Source: Erinaceus europaeus
Lineage: Eukaryota; Chordata; Mammalia; Eulipotyphla; Erinaceidae
DNA length: 64,000 nt
Assembly (NCBI RefSeq): GCF_950295315.1
Contig: NC_080164.1
Location: forward strand, 115,454,890-115,518,889
Direction: 5' to 3'
Below, one piece after another: positions 1-10,556 of this stretch. The notes beneath the pieces were generated by a model. The model was not told where the DNA came from, searched no databases, and was given only the letters and a program-made list of their open reading frames with translations. The first letter of the stretch is position 1. Each line of letters starts with the position of its first letter. Both the position numbers and the translations under genes were made by a program.

Positions 1-737
1 TGTATATTTTAGTATATTTAATGCTTATCTAAGTCTTTTACATATGAAACTGAATAGCAGAAAACATATTTCTTTCAAGTTTCTTTATCTTAGTACAGTC
101 AAGTAAAGTACTGTGCATAGCCACAAGATAAGGAGTAACTAAGTGAAAAGTAGACTCTCCAACCTGATACATTATTTTGTCTTATAGAAAGACTAGACCA
201 GTGCGATGGACCACAATGTATAACATTCTTGTTCCCTGTTTTGTTTCTGGGCTTCAATGAAGGGACAGGATAGGAAATATTTTTAAAAAATAAACAGATA
301 GATAGACAGACAGACGGAAGCAAAGTAAGACTGATCAGTTCAGTACAGAGGATTTTTATTATTATTGATCAGGAATGATCAGAAGTATGGGAAAATTGAC
401 ATTTACCAGGGTGCCTGTTTTAATAGTGTATCAAGTTTAGTGTCTTATAACATGATAGGTGTCCATAGCATTTTTTAAATGGCCAGATAAAGGTATCACA
501 GTGAGTCAGGGCTCAGGTTTCTCTCCCTAACTGTGATTTGTAGCTGCCAGAATGATTTCTCTTGGATAGAAAAAAAATTAAATACTTCAGTGGCACCAGT
601 TATTATATGTGCTTGAGTTTGATTATGATCTAGTTAGCTTCCAAACCCTGTGGAGTATAGGAAGTAGGTATTTTTCTTGAGAGATTTTGATCTCTTAAGT
701 AGCATAGTGAATCATACTTAGTGGTCACAGAGCTTTG
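1..737. other. No gene seen
   Basis: Mostly unique-looking AT-rich DNA. A short GATA/GACA run lies at about 285-316. Positions 31-57 are the apparent source or sister of a 27-bp block found inside the microsatellite at 836-862. Confidence 0.5.
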
Positions 738-740
738 TTT

Positions 741-786
<46 letters not shown>

Positions 787-882
787 TTTCTTTCTTTCTT
801 TCTTTCTGTCTGTCTGTCTTTTCTTCTTTCTTTCTAAGTCTTCTACATATGAAACTGAATAGTTTCTTTCTTTCTTTCTTTC
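738..882. repeat. (TTTC)n microsatellite with a 27-bp foreign insert
   Basis: A polypyrimidine tract of tttc units with ttcc and tgtc interruptions. It is split at 836-862 by a non-repetitive 27-bp block matching positions 31-57 at 26 of 27 bases. The TTTC run resumes from 863. Long homopurine-homopyrimidine tracts of this kind can form triplex DNA and are unstable (known property). Confidence 0.9.
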
Positions 883-1990
883 CTCTTGGCATATAGAGGG
901 TACCTTGAATGTTTCTGAGAACCATGAAGAGGTAAATACCAGGGTGTTTCTTTACTGGGTTTCAGTGAGAGAACCATTAATATTTTAATTTTAGTCTACA
1001 GAAATCTAGGAAAGCTTTGCAGTTGCAGATGCTTTTCAGAAGACCTAGCAGTTAAAAAGCAGACAGCTTGTTAGCATCACCCTGTGATGAACCTTCAGTA
1101 GCAAAAATAGGTCCACTCAGTCTCTGTTGATTTGTGCATGATAATCCTTGGTATGGTGGGAATGTTTGTTTACTTCTCATAGTCTAAAGTAAAGAACTCC
1201 TTCCTGGAAGACAACTTGCCCTCTGACTTTTGAGACTGTAGTCTTTTGTATTATTTATGGACCACCTCTTGATCACAAATATTTGTCATGTTAGATTGGA
1301 CAGGTCTTAGTCAAAAAGATTCAGTGCAACAACAAAGTAATACACATGGTCATGCAACAACATGAAGACAAACAGAAGCAAGTTCTAGAGGGCATAGCTA
1401 TAATAATCAAAACCAACACCCTAAGGTACTACAAGTTCTTGGTTTGTTTTTGTGAGGCTTAGTTTTGCAGTTTCCTAGCTATCATCATTAATATCCATAA
1501 TTTGTTTAGAAGTTGAAAATCCTTTGGAAAATTAATACTATCCAAATGTCTTTTTGTCAAAGGCTACCTTTCTTGTTAGAGGTCCCACCAACACAATATT
1601 GGTGACCTAATCTGAAATTTATAGACAGTTTTAGAAGGAAAGGAAATCAGTTTTTAAAACTTAATATTGAACAAGGATGGGAGGAAATAAGTTCTTGTAG
1701 AGGGAACCAACTTATTTACATAAAGAGTGTTGTGATGAGAATAGTATGTGTTAGATGAATATCTAAGAGTTTAGTGTGAATTTGGACACTGCTGATGAAG
1801 GAATTACAAAGAGGCTAAAATAACTAAACTTGATGACTATCAGTAATTAAAGGAAGAAGGTTAAGGAGAAAAGAGAAATGAGATAGGAAAGACCCTAACC
1901 AACTGAGTTTATTAGTCACAAATGTTGGTGACTAAGTGTCACGCTTCATCAGCCTGACTAACAAGAGCAGGGAATTAAAGCATGTGCTTA
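883..1990. other. No gene or recognisable repeat seen
   Basis: AT-rich, apparently unique sequence. Six-frame reading shows no long open frame, splice-flanked exon candidate or young repeat. Confidence 0.4.
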
Positions 1991-2145
1991 TCTTTCTTTT
2001 AATTTTTATTTATAAAATGGGACTATTGACAAGACCATAGGATAAGAGTGGTACAATTCCACACAATTCTCACCACCAGAACTCCATATCCTCTCCCCTC
2101 CCTTGGAAGCTTTCCTATTCTTTATCCCTCTGGGAGTGTGTTTAT
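1991..2145 (-). mobile_element. L1 3' terminus, 5'-truncated (antisense)
   Basis: Reads in antisense as a T-rich tract, then 'gacaagaccataggataaga', 'acacaattctcaccacc' and 'ccctctgggag'. This is the same 3' end as the L1s at 17.8, 23.3, 51.3 and 57.7 kb. Only the last 150 bp or so are present. Confidence 0.75.
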
Positions 2146-2164
2146 GAGCACTTAAATCTTCTTC

Positions 2165-2492
2165 ACCTCATCTTGGAAGGAGCTTGAAAAAATCATGTTA
2201 AGTGAGATAAGCCAGAAAGAAAAGGGTGAATATGGACTGATCTCACTCATAGACAGAAGTTGAGAAATAAGGACAGGAAAGGAAACACAAAAATAGAACT
2301 TGGACTGGGTTTGGAGTATTGCACCAAAGTAAAGGATGGGGAGATGGGGTTAAGGTGCATTTTAGGTCCTGGTGCATGATGGTGGAGGAGGACCTAGGCT
2401 GGGGGTGAGAATGTTTTTCAGAAAACAGAAAACTTACACATTTACTGACAACTATATTTACTTTAAGTCATCAGTCCCCCCAATAAAATATT
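2165..2492 (+). mobile_element. L1 ORF2 end plus a second type of 3' UTR (sense)
   Basis: Starts with the ORF2 C-terminal coding motif (gttaagtgagataagccaga). It continues through 'acttggactggg' and 'attgcaccaaagtaaa' into a short 3' UTR ending near ccccaataaaa. The same 3' end appears in antisense at 7705-7830 and 52205-52310. It lacks the 2-kb 3' UTR of the younger L1s here. Confidence 0.7.
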
Positions 2493-2665
2493 ATTTTACT
2501 GCTTGGGAGGTGGCACAATAAATAAAGCATTGAAATTTTAAGCATGAGTTCCCAAATTTAATCTCTGGCATTGCATATGTCAGAGTGATGCTCTGCTTCT
2601 CTCTCCTCTTTCTCATTTATAAATGCATCAATAAATACATATGTCTTAAAATATATTTAAAAAGT
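2493..2665 (+). mobile_element. tRNA-derived SINE, type D (sense)
   Basis: Head 'gggaggtggcacaataaataa' resembles a pol III A box region and is followed by 'agcatgagttcccaaattta' at the B box position. The tail is 'ctcatttataaatgcatcaataaata'-like. Rather diverged. Confidence 0.75.
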
Positions 2666-2864
2666 ACTGTTTGATGTCTTATACCTCATGAGTCTTATGA
2701 GCGACTTTGGGTAAATAATGTGTATACTGCACTTAGGAAATGTACTTAATTCTCATAGATTTTGTAATGAACATCTGGTGGAGAAAAGTCATGTTGAAAT
2801 AGCTATATAGATGTAGAATATATCTTTACCTTTTGCCCACTGATACAAGTCATAATTGTTAGAA

Positions 2865-3015
2865 GTGACTATGTGGCAGTATGGATGGTGATGCAGTCGA
2901 AGAGAGCAGGGCTTAGAAGCATGAGATCCTGAGTTGGATTCCTGGCACCACATGTGAGAGAGTGATGTTTCCATTCTTCTTGCTAATGAACAAAGACATT
3001 GAAAAAAAAAAAAAA
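2865..3015 (+). mobile_element. Diverged type D SINE (sense)
   Basis: Contains 'agcatgagatcctgagttgg' and 'ggcaccacatgtgagagagt', the body of type D, and ends in a 14-base A run at about 3002-3015. The head is degraded. Confidence 0.65.
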
Positions 3016-3887
3016 GAGTTCCTCTTTGCTAAATACTGAAATGGAGTGCTGTGACCCTAGCTTCTCAGAAGTGCTGTAGCAGCCTGTGGACACACTATAG
3101 CTTTCCCATCCTCTTGGGTCTCCTTAAGCCTTTCATTCCCTTCACTGTGTTTTTAATTCTCAATCTACATGAAGTCAGAGGTAGACATGGTTGAATTCTT
3201 TTCCACTTAAGATGGTTGATGAGAAGTGTGCAGTCCTTTTGTCCAAGCAAAACAAACCTTCAAGTCATGAATTACTTGAGTAGACTATTTTCTTTTATTT
3301 GGTGATAGGAACAAGGTGACTCTTGTGAAGAAACAAAATACTTGTTTGCAAAGAATCAGTGCTAGTATGTCAAAGGTGACTTAACATCTTGAACCTCTTC
3401 CAAGCACCTATTCCAGGGGAACTAAGGACACAGTGAAATAATACTTGACTTGGCTCTCAACACTAGATTTTCATGTCTTGTACTTTCATGAATGAACCAA
3501 GTCTTGGTAAAGTTTTGCTGATATAACCTTTCTTCACTGTCCAGGAAGTCAGCTAGCCCAAATGAATTGTGTTAATATTTTCTCTATGACCCACTTGCTT
3601 AAGTTACTGCATTTTGGATACTAATGGGAAAAAGGAATAGTAGCCTGGAGCTGAGTGACTCAGTGCCTTATTTCTGGGTTGTGCTTTATGCTGACCTACC
3701 TTTACAGAGTGGAAATTCCCTCCCCCTAGTGAGGACTGCCACAGGCCTGATGTGTGTGAATACAGCAGTTATACTCTTTCTCCCGCAATGTTTACAGAGA
3801 TATTAATATCTTTGGAAACAGGTGATGGATCTATACTCTAACAATCTCTTCAAGTGAGCCTTTTATATCCTACAGCTTAAGAATGAT
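3016..3887. other. No gene seen
   Basis: Unique-looking. The longest open frame here (3624-3806) has no recognisable domain and no coding context. Confidence 0.4.
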
Positions 3888-4335
3888 TTCTAAGGCTGGG
3901 GATATGAATTGACCTGACAACGCCCAAGTCCAGCAAAGAAGTACTTCCAGAAACCAGACCTTACTTTCTACACCACAGAAAGAATTTTAGTACATACTCC
4001 CAGAGGAGGAAAAATGTTAGGGAAATATGACTAGAGAGCTCAATTCCATTAAGTTCCAGAGAGAGAAGAGGGAAAAAGGGAAGACATTTAGAAGTAGTAA
4101 TAGGTGTAGGTGTGACTTAAAATGGCAGAGAGGGTAATATCATAGGAAAAAAAATGAGAAAGAAATATATATGGTGATAGAAATAATAGTCAACAAATAT
4201 CTGTGATCTTGGGAGAATCACTGCAGTTTCTCATGGAAGGAAAAGGGAGCCAGGACTCTGAAGATGGGAATGGAATTGTACTCCTATTATTTTGGAATTT
4301 TGTAAATCACTGATAACAATAAAATAAAATGAAGA
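3888..4335 (+). mobile_element. Old L1 3' UTR (sense)
   Basis: Diverged sense copy of the young L1 terminal module: 'gaattgacctgacaacgccc', then an acttccagaaaccagacctt block, 'catactcccagagga', and a terminal 'gggaatggaattgtactcct' and 'ataaaataaaatg' tail. A central 150 bp or so does not align well by eye. Confidence 0.6.
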
Positions 4336-4654
4336 AAGGGTAGTCTTTGAGGAATTTCCCCCTATAATGAGCTTTTGATTAAAAAAATGCAGCTAGTTAT
4401 AATATAGCTAAATTTATCTACCTTAAAAACAATTAAAATTACCTCTAAGAACAAAGAAATGGATAGTTAATAACTTATTATTTTTTAATATTGTACTACT
4501 TACTTTTCCTTTTATTTGCTTTTAACTGATTAAGATGTCATTGAATTGATTAGTGTCTGGCATGAGGTAATAGACAAACACCTACCAATTAAGCTCCTCA
4601 TACTTGTTCCTAAGTTAGTTATTTGGTTATTCCATTGTTGCTTATTTAGTCATT
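4336..4654. other. No gene seen
   Basis: Very AT-rich sequence without a feature I can support. Confidence 0.4.
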
Positions 4655-4821
4655 TTTTAAATAATTATATATATTTTATTTTTCTAAGCTATATTTATTT
4701 TTTAGTGAGAGACAAAGAGAGCACACCAGAGATTTACTTAGATACATATGTTTCTGGGGACTGAACGCAGAATTTCATCTTGAGAATCCAATACACCATC
4801 CATTATGCCAGCTCCTGGCTG
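4655..4821 (-). mobile_element. SINE, type D-like (antisense)
   Basis: T-rich start, 'gagagacaaagagagcacac', 'gactgaacgcagaatttcat', 'cttgagaatccaatacacca' and 'ccattatgccagctcctggc' are a degenerate antisense type D SINE. Confidence 0.6.
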
Positions 4822-4935
4822 TAATTTTTTAAAAATATTTTATTAATTTGCATAAGACAGAGGAAAAAGATACTAGAGCTCTAGTCAGCCATACCATCTG
4901 TGATATAAGTCCTGCTCTATCTCCCCAGCCCTGGT
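4822..4935 (-). mobile_element. SINE fragment (antisense)
   Basis: Abuts the previous SINE. A T/A-rich tail is followed by 'ataagacagaggaaaaagat' and a terminal 'gctctatctccccagccctg'. This is the layout of an antisense tRNA-derived SINE with a decayed promoter half. Confidence 0.45.
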
Positions 4936-5244
4936 CATTCTTACTAGAGTTATTATTTAATGGATCTTTCTCAAAATGACTTCTAAATTAAATCATATAT
5001 GTTCTTTCAGCATAAATACATATGCCAATATCTAAAAGAATATATCAATATACATTTTGGTATCGGCAGCATTGTTAAAATGAATGGTAGCCTTCTAAAT
5101 GGATGGGTTTATAAAGTCTGTTAATAACAGAGGGGTTCTTTTTACAGACAGTAGATGCAGAAATATAGAAGTATTTTCTAAAATCTTGACTCTGATATAC
5201 CTACAGATAATGTTGGGGATGTAAGGACATGGTTTAAATACTAA

Positions 5245-5480
5245 TTTTAAAAAATAGTATTGATTTTTGTTTCAATAGAGGGTTAGAGACAGAGAGTGAA
5301 ATAGATTAGATAGATAGGTAGGTAAGTAGGTAGATAGACAGGTAGATAGACAGACAGACAGACAGGTAGATAGACAGACAGACAGATAGGTAGATAGATA
5401 GATAGAAGTGACACCTTCCTCCTGCTGAAGACACACCCACAGCAGCCTGGGCCCCCTCCTCAGTACCCTGAACACAGCAG
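5245..5480 (-). mobile_element. SINE carrying an expanded GATA/GACA array (antisense)
   Basis: Antisense SINE tail (attgatttttgtttcaatag, gttagagacagagagtg) runs into an interspersed gata/gaca/ggta array at 5303-5406. The promoter half follows (gaagtgacaccttcctcctg, cctgaacacagcagtg). The array sits where these SINEs normally have a (ga)-rich segment. Confidence 0.55.
5303..5406. repeat. GATA/GACA/GGTA tetranucleotide array
   Basis: About 26 four-base units of mixed gata, gaca and ggta inside an antisense SINE. Confidence 0.85.
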
Positions 5481-5914
5481 TGTATCCACCTCAGCAGGTG
5501 TCTTCCAGAGAGCAGGATTCCCCATCCTCTTCTTCAGGTCCAGCACTGCTGGTGTGAGAACACCAAAGATGCACGTTTTTTTCCAGTGCCCATCGTCAGG
5601 GCTTCTAGAAGGAGGGGTCCGATGCTGTCAGCCCCTCACTTCAGATACAGGGAACCTGTAGGGGGAAGTTAGCTCTCAAGTAGATAACAGCTCTACTGAC
5701 CCAAGTGACCTCAACTCAACACACCTCTGGATATCTACATAAGAGTGTTGTGAGTGGAGACACAGCTGTGTGTCCATGAATCTGGGAGAAAGCCTTGCCC
5801 TTCCTTAGCAGAAACACCTTCCTGTCTCCATTCAGAGTGTGTGCAGTGAAGCCCCGCAGGATCAGATTATCTGCCAGGGAGGTACTTTGCTCCAGGGCCA
5901 AGTTATTGCTAGAG
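5481..5914. other. No supported gene; a moderately GC-rich patch
   Basis: Less AT-rich than its surroundings. A minus-strand open frame crosses 5716-6123, but its upstream half is SINE sequence and the rest has no domain I recognise. Confidence 0.35.
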
Positions 5915-6150
5915 CTACCACTCCTGGTGGCCATTCTCCCTCCCTCTTCCCTCCTTTTTAAAAAATGTGCTAAGACAGAGAGAACTTGAAAGAGAAAGGG
6001 TAGATAGGGAAAGAGAAAGCTAGACACTGGCAGCACTGCTTCACCACATGTGAGTCCTCCTGTTGCAGGTGGGGAACAAGACCTTGAACCTGAGTCCTTA
6101 CACATGGCAATATGTGTACTCAACTGAGTGCATCACCGCCTGGCCCCTTA
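5915..6150 (-). mobile_element. tRNA-derived SINE with 3' module (antisense)
   Basis: 'accactcctggtggccattc' (3' module), 'agacagagagaacttgaaag', 'tgcttcaccacatgtgagtc', 'gacctt gaacctgagtcc' (B box region) and the terminal 'gcatcaccgcctggcccc' show an almost complete antisense copy. Confidence 0.8.
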
Positions 6151-6854
6151 TGTATACTCTGTTTAAAATGCTATTTCTGTTTTATGGCCTGCTGCAGTTG
6201 TGTTTTTTCATGGTGAAAGCCCTGCTCATAATAAATATCATATTCCTACAGCACACAGATAGAATGGCGACAAGATGTGGCTCTGTATTTATGGCCGTTG
6301 ATCTTTACTCTCCAGAAATACATCTTAGAGATCAAACCACAGACCACTTGGCTCTGGGCACCAGAAAACTCAGACTCTGATGGTAATCAAGGATTGCGTG
6401 TCATGCGGCAGCTCTTTGAAAGGGACTCTTCCAAAGAAGTGACAGCAGTGCACACTGCTCTTTTGTTTCAAACAACAGATTTTGCCAAGATGGTGGGGGG
6501 GGAAGAAAGGGTTTGTGAGAGTATTTCCCACCTCTAGATGTTCAACTGGGTACTTGCACTGTGAGGGCATAGCTTGGAATCTGTCTTTTTCCAGTCTGCA
6601 TGGCAGCTTCTAAGATCCCTGTTCTGCATCTTGGTCAAAAGAAAGACTTTTACACTTTCACACACAGACACAGTCAGAGTATTTTCTCCTCTGTCCTCTG
6701 TCCCACAACCTCTCTCCCTCTCTCCATGCCTCTTCCCCTGCCCTCAGACTCACTCCTCAACTCACCCTGCTTTTTCTGTCATTCCCATGACAATTTTTAT
6801 CTTTTCCCTGCTTCCTCTTTTCTCTATATCTCTAACCTCTCTAGCAGTTCTTTC
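6151..6854. other. No gene seen
   Basis: Several overlapping short open frames (6277-6537, 6574-6891) have no recognisable domain. The second runs into the L1 below. Confidence 0.4.
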
Positions 6855-7236
6855 TTTCATTTTAAAAAATAATTTTATTTGCTATTCATAGTTTGTTATA
6901 AGATTATAAGATTACAATGTATAGTTCCATACCCACCACCAAAGTTCCTTATCCCAGCCCTCCCACTTCCCAAAGATAACCACCACAGATCTCACAAGTC
7001 TTAACAATAGTGTGCTTACTTCTGTTTTGTTTGGATTTTTTTTTTTTGGCAAGTTGATATAAGTCATATCTCTAGATTCCACATGAGTGAAATAATCTGG
7101 CAGTTGTCTTTCTTCTCTTTACTCATTTTGCTAATCATAATCACCTCCAGTTCCATCCATTGTGTCCCAAAGAACACAATATCATCTTTTTTTAAATCAC
7201 AGAGTAATAGTCCATGGAATATATCCCATAACCTCT

Positions 7237-8310
7237 TTAGCCAGTCATCTGCTGATGGGCATTTAGACTGCTTCCACTCTTTGGTATAATGCAGCTATGA
7301 ACATAGGGGTGCATGTCTCTTCTAATTAGAGTTTGAGTGTCCATTGGATAAGTGCCCAAGAGTGGTACTGCTGTATCATAAGGTACTTCCACTTTTATTT
7401 GTTTAAAGACTCTCCATACAGTCTTCCAAATGGGCCGCATCAGTTTGCATTCCTACCAGCAGAGTTCCCCTTTCTCCACAACCTCTCCAACACCTGTCAT
7501 TTCCTCATGTAAGTCATTCTCTCTGGTGTGAGACAGTAACTCAGTATAATTTTCATTTCTCTAGTTATAAGTGAGTTGGAACATTTCTTTATGTGTAAGC
7601 TGTTATTCTATAAAAAAAAAAAAAGATCTGCTTGATTTTATCGGGTTATTTTTGCTTCTTTTGTAGATCTGTTCCAATCCTGTATAGATGTTTGATATCA
7701 GCTTCTCTTTTTAAAAAATTTCTTTATGGGGGAATTAAGGTTTTACATTTAACAGTAAATACAGTAGTTTGTACATGCATAACTTTTCCCAGTTTTCCAT
7801 GTAATAGTACAACCCCCACTAGGTCCTCTGTTGATAATCAGTTTTTTGTCTGACATATGATGTGCAAATGTTTTCTCCCATTTACTCAGTTGCCTAGTTA
7901 TCCTTGTGTAGTTTGCTTTTGGTGTGTAGGAGATCTTTAGTTTCATGTAATTCCATTTTTTACTCTTGTTTACGTTTCCCATGCCCACGGGGGTTGAAGC
8001 TCCAAATAAATGTTTGATGTGAAGATCCTGGAAAGTGTCCCCAACATTTTCTTCTATAAATTTTAGAGTTTCTAGTTTAATACCTATATCGTTAATCCAT
8101 TTTTATTTGACCTTAGCGCATGGTGTTAGGTGGTAGTCTAGTTTCACTTTTCTGCATGTAGCTGTCCAACTTTCCCAGCACCATCTGTTGAAGAGCCCTT
8201 CTTTACCCCATTGAGTGTTTTTGGCCCCTTTGTCATCTATTAGGTGGTTGTATGTGTGCTGGTTCATTTCTGGGCTTTTGATTCTGTAGAAGTTCTTTCC
8301 TTTGGAAAAA
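7237..8310 (-). pseudogene. L1 ORF2 C-terminal remnant
   Basis: Fragments of the LINE-1 reverse transcriptase protein downstream of its RT domain. They include the [15 protein letters not shown] region (the '[21 protein letters not shown]' part near 8230-8290) and 'WCWESW'. Further along is 'VPLLGTYPMDTQ', equivalent to the conserved IPLLGIYPK-like stretch. It is split across frames and cannot make a protein. No RT catalytic motif is left in this copy. Confidence 0.75.
7705..7830 (-). mobile_element. Short L1 3' end inserted in older L1 (antisense)
   Basis: 'tttctttatgggggaattaa', 'acagtaaatacagtagtttg' and 'cccactaggtcctctg' are the antisense of the 3' UTR type seen in sense at 2165-2492. 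It interrupts the ORF2 reading on both sides. Confidence 0.6.
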
Positions 8311-8317
8311 TCCTTTG

Positions 8318-8505
8318 GGGGGCTGGATTGTGGTGCATCTGGTAGAGTACACATGTTACCATGCACTAGGACCTGGGTTCAAGCACTGGTTCCCACCAGC
8401 AAGTTTCAAGAGTGGTGGAACAGTGCTGCAGGTCTCTCTCCCTCTCCTTCTCCCTCTCCCCCTCTCTCTTCCTTCTTGTCCCCATAAAGAAAAAGAAAGA
8501 AATCA
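8318..8505 (+). mobile_element. tRNA-derived SINE, type B (sense)
   Basis: Head 'ggggggctggattgtggtgc', then 'aggacctgggttcaagcact' (B box), 'gtggaacagtgctgcaggtc' and a CT-rich body ending in 'cataaagaaaaagaaagaaa'. It lies directly between the antisense L1 and a sense L1 tail. Confidence 0.85.
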
Positions 8506-8860
8506 GCCATCAGGTTCCAGATGCTGCCATGATGCAAACCAGACTTCCCTTGGCAGATGACCTCACCAATGTGTCCTGGAGCCCCGCTTCTTCAGATCCC
8601 CACCTCACTAGGGAAAGAGAGAGACAGGCTGGGAGTATGGATCAACCTGTCAATGCCCATGTTCAGCGGGGAAGCAAGTACAGAAGCCAGACCTTCCACC
8701 TTCTGCACCTCATAATAACCCTGGGTCCATACTCCCATGGGGTTAAAGAATAGGAAAGCTATCAGGGGAGGGGATGGGATATGGAGATCTGGTGGTGGGA
8801 ATTGTGCCCCTCTTATCCTATGGTCTTGTCATTATTTTCCATTTTATAAATAAATAAATT
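8506..8860 (+). mobile_element. L1 3' terminal module (sense), 5'-truncated
   Basis: Sense copy of the young L1 terminus: 'caggttccagatgctgccat', 'agatgacctcaccaatgtgt', 'gggagtatggatcaacctgt', 'gtggtgggaattgtgcccct', 'cttatcctatggtcttgtca' and an A-rich tail. 350 bp long. Confidence 0.85.
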
Positions 8861-9434
8861 TAAAAAGAAAAAGAAAGAAGAAAGAATAACCACTAGGAAT
8901 GTTAGAGTTGTTGTGCAGGCAGCCTAGTCCCAGAGGTAACCCTGGTTGGCAAAAAAAAATTCATTTCTGTTCAAGTAACATGTTGGCTGCGTGGGCTTAG
9001 TGTATTGTGCAAACCTGTCCGGTCTGCTCCCTCTGCTCCCCTCACATTGGCCTGTTTCTTCTGGATGAGCTGCATGAGTGTGTGATTCAAATACAAAAAT
9101 ACACCTCCAAAATACAAAGGATCCTTTCTATGAAGATGGAAATTGCTCTGGGAGAGCTCTGGGTTATTCCATTGATTTAAAAGGCTGGAGTTAAGCTAGT
9201 GATTGAAATGTTTTAAGAAATAACTACAAAAACCATGTTTCCCACTACCTGAGGCAGAGATTAGGAATTCAGTTTTTTTTTTCCCCTAAGATTTGTCTTA
9301 TGTGGATCTCCATGTAGTTAAAAAGTATGTAAAATTGAATGCCCCTAAATGTTCCTTTTATCCTCCAGGAAGGATTTCAAACTGGCATAGTATTAAATCA
9401 TGGCACTCTGAAACCTTTGGGATTATAGACTGAA
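8861..9434. other. No gene seen
   Basis: Unique-looking apart from the A-rich L1 tail at the start. There is a T run at 9273-9282. Confidence 0.4.
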
Positions 9435-9775
9435 CTCAATTTCTGGGACTTTTGTAACAAAGTACCACAAACTGGGAGTTTAAAACAATAAAGTTTATTG
9501 TTTCCATCCCAGTTCTGGAGGCTATGAGTTTGCAGTCAAGGTATAAGTGTGAATGTGCTTCCTTGGATTCCTGTAAGGGCATCTACTTTGCCTCTTTTTG
9601 GCAGATGTGTGCCTGCAGTCTTTGTCATTCATTGGTTTTGTACCCCTCCAATCTTTGCGTACTCCCTGCCATCACAAAACTGCCTGCTTGTCAAGACCCT
9701 CACCTTGACTTAACGTCTTATTTCTGCAATAACTTTATTTCCAAATAGGGTTAAGGACAAAGTTTTGGGAAGGAA
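9435..9775 (+). mobile_element. Old LTR, MaLR (MLT1-like) type
   Basis: 'tttgtaacaaagtaccacaa', 'taaaacaataaagtttattg', 'cccagttctggaggctatga' and 'aactttatttccaaataggg' follow the order of a widespread mammalian LTR family I take to be MLT1-like (from memory). Diverged; no internal region seen. Confidence 0.5.
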
Positions 9776-9849
9776 AAATGTAATTCATAATCAGTGTGGG
9801 TCCAACTTTCTTTTCCTTCGTCAATTAACCATATGTTGTTTGGTCTGTG

Positions 9850-9960
9850 ACTTGCCTCATTAGATTTTCATTGTAATAGGTGGGTAATTATAGTTCCCAT
9901 GACCTGGTGCTATGAGGATTAAATGCTTCCCACAGAGTGAATACAAGCAAACATTCGACA
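9850..9960 (+). mobile_element. MIR relic (sense)
   Basis: 'ctgtgacttgcctcattaga' and 'tgctatgaggattaaatgct' match the conserved core of MIR in order and spacing. Confidence 0.55.
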
Positions 9961-10039
9961 TTCTTCTTTATCTTCTTTTAATGTGGAAATTGGTAATGAG
10001 TTCAGAGTCTCACCCATGTGTGATACTGCTCAGCTGTCT

Positions 10040-10232
10040 CAATTTACTACTCCCTCTCCCTCCTCCTTTTCTTCTAATTTTGAAAGAGAGTGAGGGAGAG
10101 ACATGCCAGTGCTGCTCCACCATCCATGGAGCTTCCTCTGGTACTTTCAGGGGTGCTTCCATGCTGTGCCAAGGCTGAAGTCCAGGCTCTGGAGCATAGC
10201 AAGGTGCTTGTTCCTCCAGGAAAGGATTTTCC
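10040..10232 (-). mobile_element. Decayed tRNA-derived SINE (antisense)
   Basis: 'gagagtgagggagagacatg', 'ccagtgctgctccaccatcc', 'ggcacg'-like centre lost, and 'gtgccaaggctgaagtccag' follow the antisense order of an old type B-like SINE. Confidence 0.5.
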
Positions 10233-10375
10233 TCATCCAGTTCTTTTAATTACTATTAGTTAAGCTGTTATTTTTGGCTGTTGTAGCTGCTAGAGACACC
10301 TTCCTGAAATCCAGTCCATTTCTGTCACTCAGGTCTATGAGGATATATGTACTGTGGATGTTGAAAATGCTGTCA

Positions 10376-10556
10376 GGGGCTGGCCAAAGAGCTCACCTGG
10401 CTAGTGTGTTGCTTTGCCATATGTGAAACCCAGACTTGAGAATGATCCCCACGACGTTGAAGGGATCTTTGGTGCTTTGGTGGCTTTCTCTGAAAAAGTT
10501 AGCCTTGTACAGTGAAGCACCAGATGACAAAAATAATAACAACAATAATAATAATT
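10376..10556 (+). mobile_element. SINE, type E (sense)
   Basis: 'ggggctggccaaagagctca', 'cctggctagtgtgttgcttt', 'acccagacttgagaatgatc' (B box position) and an AAT-rich tail (aataataacaacaataataa). The same family as 14930-15105. Confidence 0.75.

Larger units (their letters stand above)
6855..8317 (-). mobile_element. Old L1, 5'-truncated (antisense)
   Basis: The 3' UTR lies at the low-coordinate end ('cccaccaccaaagttcctta'), and ORF2 C-terminal sequence follows to about 8317. In antisense one reads 'ttccacatgagtgaaataat', 'tcatctgctgatgggcattt' and 'gcagctatgaacataggggt'. These match the ORF2 end of mammalian L1s. Diverged, with stops and frameshifts. A foreign L1 3' end (7705-7830) interrupts it. 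Confidence 0.8.

Noticed and set aside
5303..5406. Regular tetranucleotide units as a CRISPR-like array
   Set aside because: No spacers; a simple microsatellite in a mammalian genome.
5716..6123. 135-codon minus-strand open frame
   Set aside because: Its N-terminal half is translated SINE, and the rest matches no family I know. No splice or promoter context.
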